Source of the DNA: Luteolibacter pohnpeiensis
Lineage (GTDB): Bacteria > Verrucomicrobiota > Verrucomicrobiia > Verrucomicrobiales > Akkermansiaceae
Direction of reading: 5' to 3'
Assembly (NCBI RefSeq): GCF_016595435.1
Contig: NZ_JAENIJ010000023.1
Coordinates: 1 to 64,000 of the forward strand
Length of the DNA: 64,000 nt
Shown here: positions 61,153-64,000 of the stretch, piece after piece
How the letters are laid out: each line of letters opens with the position of its first letter
Numbering within the stretch: position 1 is the first letter of the stretch
The notes under the pieces: generated by a model
What the model was told of the DNA's origin: nothing
What the model saw: the letters and a program-made list of their open reading frames with translations, nothing else
Databases searched by the model: none
Made by a program: the position numbers and the translations under genes

Positions 61153-61939
61153 AGCCACCCAGAAGGAATTCTTCACGGCATTATTGGAGCCGTTGCGGGG
61201 GAGTAGTCGGATGGCGACAGATTTTACGCCAACCAACGATCCTCATTCGGATCATTTTCTCCAAGTTGCGGATCGCCTGGTGCGGCCAGGGCCGAATCTG
61301 ACTCCGGCGGAAGGGTTGGAGCTGTATCATCGGCAATATTGGTTCCGCTTGATCGATTCGTTAGCGGAAGATTTTCCCGGTTTGAGAAGGCTGTTAGGCG
61401 AAACCCGATTCTGGCAGCTTATCGAGTCCTATCTGTTGAGCCATCCTTCACGGAGTTTCACTCTGCGCCATCTGGGGCAGAGCCTCCCTCCCATGGTGAC
61501 GGAATCTGAGGGAGAATTCGCAGGTTCAGTCGCTCAGGTCGAGTGGACGATGATGCTGGCTTTTGAAGCTGCACAGCTCCCGTTGCCTGATGCGGTTTCC
61601 TTCACCGAGAGCAGGATCCAATTGCAGCCGCATGTTCACATCCTGGAGCTGCCGGTGGCGGCAGGCAAATGGCTCGATCGGGAAGCGACCGATATTTTAC
61701 CGTTTGTTAGGGAGCCTTCGCTGGTGGTTGTTTGGAGAACCCACTCCGGATCCGTGGTGCATCGGACGGTGGATCGAGCGGCTTTGCCAATGCTGGCAGC
61801 GCTTCGGCAAGGCGGTCTGCTTGAGCATCTGTTAGCGGAAGTGGAAAAGGATCTGCCCGACACGGAGCAGGTATTCGAGTGGTTCCGAGATTGGCAGCAG
61901 CTTGGCTGGTTCGGTGTTTCAACCCTTCAGATCTCATGA
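61136..61939 (+). CDS. bufC: DUF2063 partner protein, BufC-like
   Basis: A 267-residue protein starting MKPLLEATQKEFF; the start overlaps bufB by 17 bases and a further upstream frame is not conserved. The DUF2063 hallmark is GLELYHRQYWFRLIDSLAED, FPGLRRLLG, and HPSRSFTLRHLGQSLP. The N-terminal part is a putative DNA/peptide-binding helical domain and the C-terminal part is beta-rich. In MNIO systems such a partner (BufC, MbnC-like) binds the precursor and presents it to the oxidase. The stop overlaps the DoxX start (ATGA). Confidence 0.88.
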   Translation: MKPLLEATQKEFFTALLEPLRGSSRMATDFTPTNDPHSDHFLQVADRLVRPGPNLTPAEGLELYHRQYWFRLIDSLAEDFPGLRRLLGETRFWQLIESYLLSHPSRSFTLRHLGQSLPPMVTESEGEFAGSVAQVEWTMMLAFEAAQLPLPDAVSFTESRIQLQPHVHILELPVAAGKWLDREATDILPFVREPSLVVVWRTHSGSVVHRTVDRAALPMLAALRQGGLLEHLLAEVEKDLPDTEQVFEWFRDWQQLGWFGVSTLQIS

Positions 61940-62409
61940 TGAAATCCATTCTAAAACGTGGCGAGGATTTGCAGCGTCTGGGACAGGATCTCGTATTGCT
62001 TTTCCTCCGGTTGCTCGTGGGGTGGCAGTTGATTCTAACGGGAAAGGGCAAGCTGACCCATATCGACCAGTTTTCGACCTTTTTTGAAAGTCTGCATATC
62101 CCTGCACCGACGGTTCATGTGGTGGCAATTGGTTTGATCGAAGCCCTGGGAGGATTCGCCCTGTTGCTGGGATTCTTTGCCAGGGGAGCTGCCCTATTTA
62201 TCAGTTTGGCAATGATTGGAGCTTATCTAACGGCTCATCGCGATGAAGCGTTCGGCAGTCCCGGAGATTTCGTCGACGCCGCACCCTTTCCATATCTAAC
62301 AGTGGCTTTGGTGGTGTTGGTATTTGGAGCGGGTGGAATCTCCCTCGACAGGGCTAGGACAAGCCTGCTTGCGAATAAGAGGCAAATAACGCAGTCTGCA
62401 ACGGATTGA
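61936..62409 (+). CDS. DoxX-family membrane protein of the bufferin-like operon
   Basis: A 157-residue membrane protein with four predicted helices (LVLLFLRLLVGWQLILTG, VHVVAIGLIEALGGFALLLG, AALFISLAMIGAYLTAH, PYLTVALVVLVFGAGGI). The DoxX fold (PF07681) includes the R-x2-VG...GKL motif at the first helix. DoxX genes commonly accompany MNIO clusters, where they may support redox or membrane metabolism. ATGATG start, coupled to bufC. It lies 11 bases before the sigma gene. Confidence 0.88.
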   Translation: MMKSILKRGEDLQRLGQDLVLLFLRLLVGWQLILTGKGKLTHIDQFSTFFESLHIPAPTVHVVAIGLIEALGGFALLLGFFARGAALFISLAMIGAYLTAHRDEAFGSPGDFVDAAPFPYLTVALVVLVFGAGGISLDRARTSLLANKRQITQSATD

Positions 62410-62419
62410 TGAAACGCTT

Positions 62420-63016
62420 GTGAATCCGATCCCCGAACCCATAACTCCAGAGCGGCTGATGGCCGAAGCCGATGCGCTTTACGGATTCGCCATGATGCGA
62501 ATGCGTGACCATCACCACGCCGAGGAGTTGGTGCAGGACGCTATTCTAACCGCTTGGCGAAAACGCGGTGACTTCAAGGGTGAATCTTCCATCAAGACCT
62601 GGCTCATCGGCATTCTTCGATTCAAGATTCTGGATTTTCACCGCTCTGCGCAAAGAACGCCGACCATGAGAAATCAGCATGCGGGGGCAGACGATGATCC
62701 CTCTGATCCGATGGATCGGCTTTTTGACGCCCATGGCTCCTGGAAAATCCATCCATCCGCGGGTTTGGAGATACTCAGTGATTCTCCGGATCATACGGTG
62801 GGCCAATTGGAAAAGATCGCGCGGTTGAACCACTGCATCATGTGCTTGCCGGAGACGCTGCGGGTTCTTTTTACCGCACGGGAGCTTAACTTCATGGACC
62901 TGGAAGATGCGGCAGATCTTGCACGAGTGGCCGTAGCCAGCATTCCTGTGCTGCTGACACGGGCCCGCCACAGCCTCCGTGCTTGTCTGCAAGCTTTTGG
63001 AATAAGCCCTGAATAA
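62420..63016 (+). CDS. ECF-type sigma factor of the bufferin-like operon
   Basis: A 198-residue sigma factor with a GTG start, MNPIPEPITPERLM. Region 2 covers ALYGFAMMRMRDHHHAEELV to FKGESSIKTWLIGILRFKIL; region 4 is in the last 60 residues (LPETLRVLFTARELNFMDLE and VASIPVLLTRARHSL). Co-directional with the RiPP genes and followed by an anti-sigma-like gene, it probably activates the cluster in response to metal or oxidative stress. Autoregulation and target promoter are not established. Confidence 0.85.
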   Translation: MNPIPEPITPERLMAEADALYGFAMMRMRDHHHAEELVQDAILTAWRKRGDFKGESSIKTWLIGILRFKILDFHRSAQRTPTMRNQHAGADDDPSDPMDRLFDAHGSWKIHPSAGLEILSDSPDHTVGQLEKIARLNHCIMCLPETLRVLFTARELNFMDLEDAADLARVAVASIPVLLTRARHSLRACLQAFGISPE

Positions 63017-63024
63017 ATGATCTG

Positions 63025-63372
63025 ATGTCGAGTTGTTGCAATCATCCAAAAAACGATCAGCCGATGCCGTTGGGATATCGGGTGAGTCATTGGATCCTGG
63101 GCTTGCCGTTGAAGTGGTTGGGAATTTCTTGTCGCGATTTTGCCCTGCTTGCCAGTTTGGAGATGGATCGGAAGCTCACCCGGGCTGAAAAATTTCGGAT
63201 GAGATTCCACGGCGCGATCTGCCAATTTTGCCGGGAATTGCCCGAGCAATTCAACCAGTTACGGCAGCTTGCCCGAAATGCGGACCTGCTCGGGGAATTG
63301 GCTGCGGATTTGAAAATGAGCGAAGAAGCCAAAGAGAGAATCCTCAGAGAAATGCGCAGGGAACCGTTCTAA
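63025..63372 (+). CDS. zinc-finger anti-sigma-like protein
   Basis: A 115-residue protein with H-x3-C-x2-C in HGAICQFCRELP, the core of zinc-binding anti-sigma (ZAS) domains; an additional CC pair is at the N-terminus (MSSCCNH). It lacks an obvious transmembrane helix, so it would be soluble. Location eight bases after the sigma gene supports a sigma/anti-sigma pair. Binding of the sigma and release upon thiol or zinc change is the established mode for the family. The specific inducer is unknown. Confidence 0.78.
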   Translation: MSSCCNHPKNDQPMPLGYRVSHWILGLPLKWLGISCRDFALLASLEMDRKLTRAEKFRMRFHGAICQFCRELPEQFNQLRQLARNADLLGELAADLKMSEEAKERILREMRREPF

Positions 63373-63463
63373 ATGAAAAAACTTTGCAGATCCTCACCTC
63401 TTGAGAGATTTTTCGCTTTGCAAAGTCGAGCGGGTGCCTTAGGTCTCCCGTCCACCAAGAAAC

Positions 63464-63540
63464 GGTGGTCGTAGCTCAGTTGGTAGAGCCCCGGATTGTG
63501 ATTCCGGTTGTCGCGGGTTCGAGTCCCGTCGATCACCCCA
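63464..63540 (+). tRNA. tRNA-His (GTG)
   Basis: A full cloverleaf: G at -1 (63464) pairs with C73, acceptor GTGGTCG/CGATCAC, D-arm AGCTCAGTTGGTAGAGC, anticodon stem CCGGA/TCCGG with loop TTGTGAT (GTG), T-arm GGGTTCGAGTCCC and encoded CCA at 63538-63540. The extra 5' G is the tRNA-His identity feature. It lies between the sigma operon and rnc. Confidence 0.97.
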
Positions 63541-63605
63541 TCTTTCTTCTCGGGAACTGCTGAAGGTTCTGGAAAAGAGAGAAGGAAAGGAGACCCCCAA
63601 GATTC

Positions 63606-64000
63606 ATGCAGCCGCTTGAGAACCGGATTAACTACAAGTTCCGCAATTCGTTGCTGCTCGCCGAAGCGCTGACGCACCCGAGCTTGGCTTATGAATCCCA
63701 ACGACCGCACTTTGACAACCAGCGGCTCGAATTTTTAGGGGATGCAGTTTTACAACTTATTGTAACTGAGGAGCTTTTCAAAATGTTTCCGGATTTCACC
63801 GAGGGCAAGCTGACCAAGCTGCGCTCGCGGGTGGTTTCTCGAAGAGCGCTGGCTCGATTCGCTATGGCGATTCACCTTGGGGACTACGTTTTGCTGGGCA
63901 AGGGCGAGGAAGCAACTGGCGGTCGACGCCGTTTATCGACCCTTGCGGATGCGTTTGAGGCCTTGATCGGTGCGGTATTTTTGGATTCGGGCCCAGATTC
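63606..64000 (+). CDS. rnc: ribonuclease III (partial, N-terminal)
   Basis: The first 131 residues of RNase III, starting MQPLENRINYKFRN; the gene runs off the window end. The signature NQRLEFLGDAVLQL (catalytic Glu and Asp) and LRSRVVSRRALA are typical. It cleaves double-stranded RNA and matures rRNA. The preceding AAAGGAG, about a dozen bases upstream, is a good ribosome site. The C-terminal dsRNA-binding domain would be outside the window. Confidence 0.95.
   Translation, partial: MQPLENRINYKFRNSLLLAEALTHPSLAYESQRPHFDNQRLEFLGDAVLQLIVTEELFKMFPDFTEGKLTKLRSRVVSRRALARFAMAIHLGDYVLLGKGEEATGGRRRLSTLADAFEALIGAVFLDSGPD

Noticed and set aside
50000-62600. Apparent enrichment of CTAAC/GTTAG in coding DNA
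   Set aside because: The rough count is close to the number expected for a five-base word on two strands; no positional pattern.
1-64000. CRISPR arrays or rRNA genes
   Set aside because: No regularly spaced direct repeats and no rRNA-like sequence were seen.

Overview
The window looks like a chromosome segment from a Verrucomicrobiota bacterium, probably Verrucomicrobiaceae-like. The signs are two PEP-CTERM exported proteins ending in IPEP...RRRRK, very large secreted proteins with LamG, PA14-like and thrombospondin-3 modules, a DUF5722 protein, an ECF-sigma/Ser-Thr kinase pair and a DUF1573 protein. This is inferred from family content; no marker gene fixes the genus.

Positions 1 to about 24,818 are accessory DNA. 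The left end is an insertion-sequence graveyard with IS3, IS630 and IS5 remnants. Then comes a mobilisation module: a MOB_P-type relaxase, a MobC-like accessory protein, an RP4-like oriT and a ParDE toxin-antitoxin pair. A 3' fragment of a tRNA-Asp gene follows, acting as an att site, next to a tyrosine integrase that is frameshifted in a TA repeat. Next are an excisionase-like HTH protein, an ArdC antirestriction protein, a sigma factor with small unknown genes, a membrane protein, a VirD4/TraG coupling protein without membrane segments, and an orphan DNA methyltransferase. No mating-pair formation genes are visible, so this is best read as one or two integrative mobilizable elements.

Positions 12.4-21.3 kb hold a leftward type I restriction operon: hsdR, an extra HsdR-N-like nuclease protein, hsdS, an ABC-ATPase/Toprim-like (DUF4435-like) fusion resembling merged PARIS, and hsdM. 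Next to it is a small solo tyrosine recombinase (21.8-22.4 kb) bracketed by two 26-bp near-palindromic sites in inverted orientation, a possible self-inverting or mobile unit. A second excisionase/integrase pair ends inside an intact tRNA-Pro gene at 24,819-24,895, which marks the right border of the accessory region.

The rest appears to be core chromosome: argC-argJ; a secreted S8 protease; a TSP3 protein; an ABC exporter; a glutaredoxin-like protein and tyrS; a LamG/PA14 protein; a DUF5722 protein; two tandem PEP-CTERM paralogues that share a leader motif; a sigma-ECF/kinase pair divergent from a MacAB-like exporter; a nucleotidyltransferase two-gene cassette; a SWIM/SNF2 helicase; and an MMPL exporter. 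From 59.97 kb there is a bufferin-like RiPP operon (Cys-repeat precursor, attenuator, MNIO/DUF692 enzyme, DUF2063 partner, DoxX) followed by its own ECF sigma/zinc anti-sigma pair. The window ends with tRNA-His and the start of rnc.
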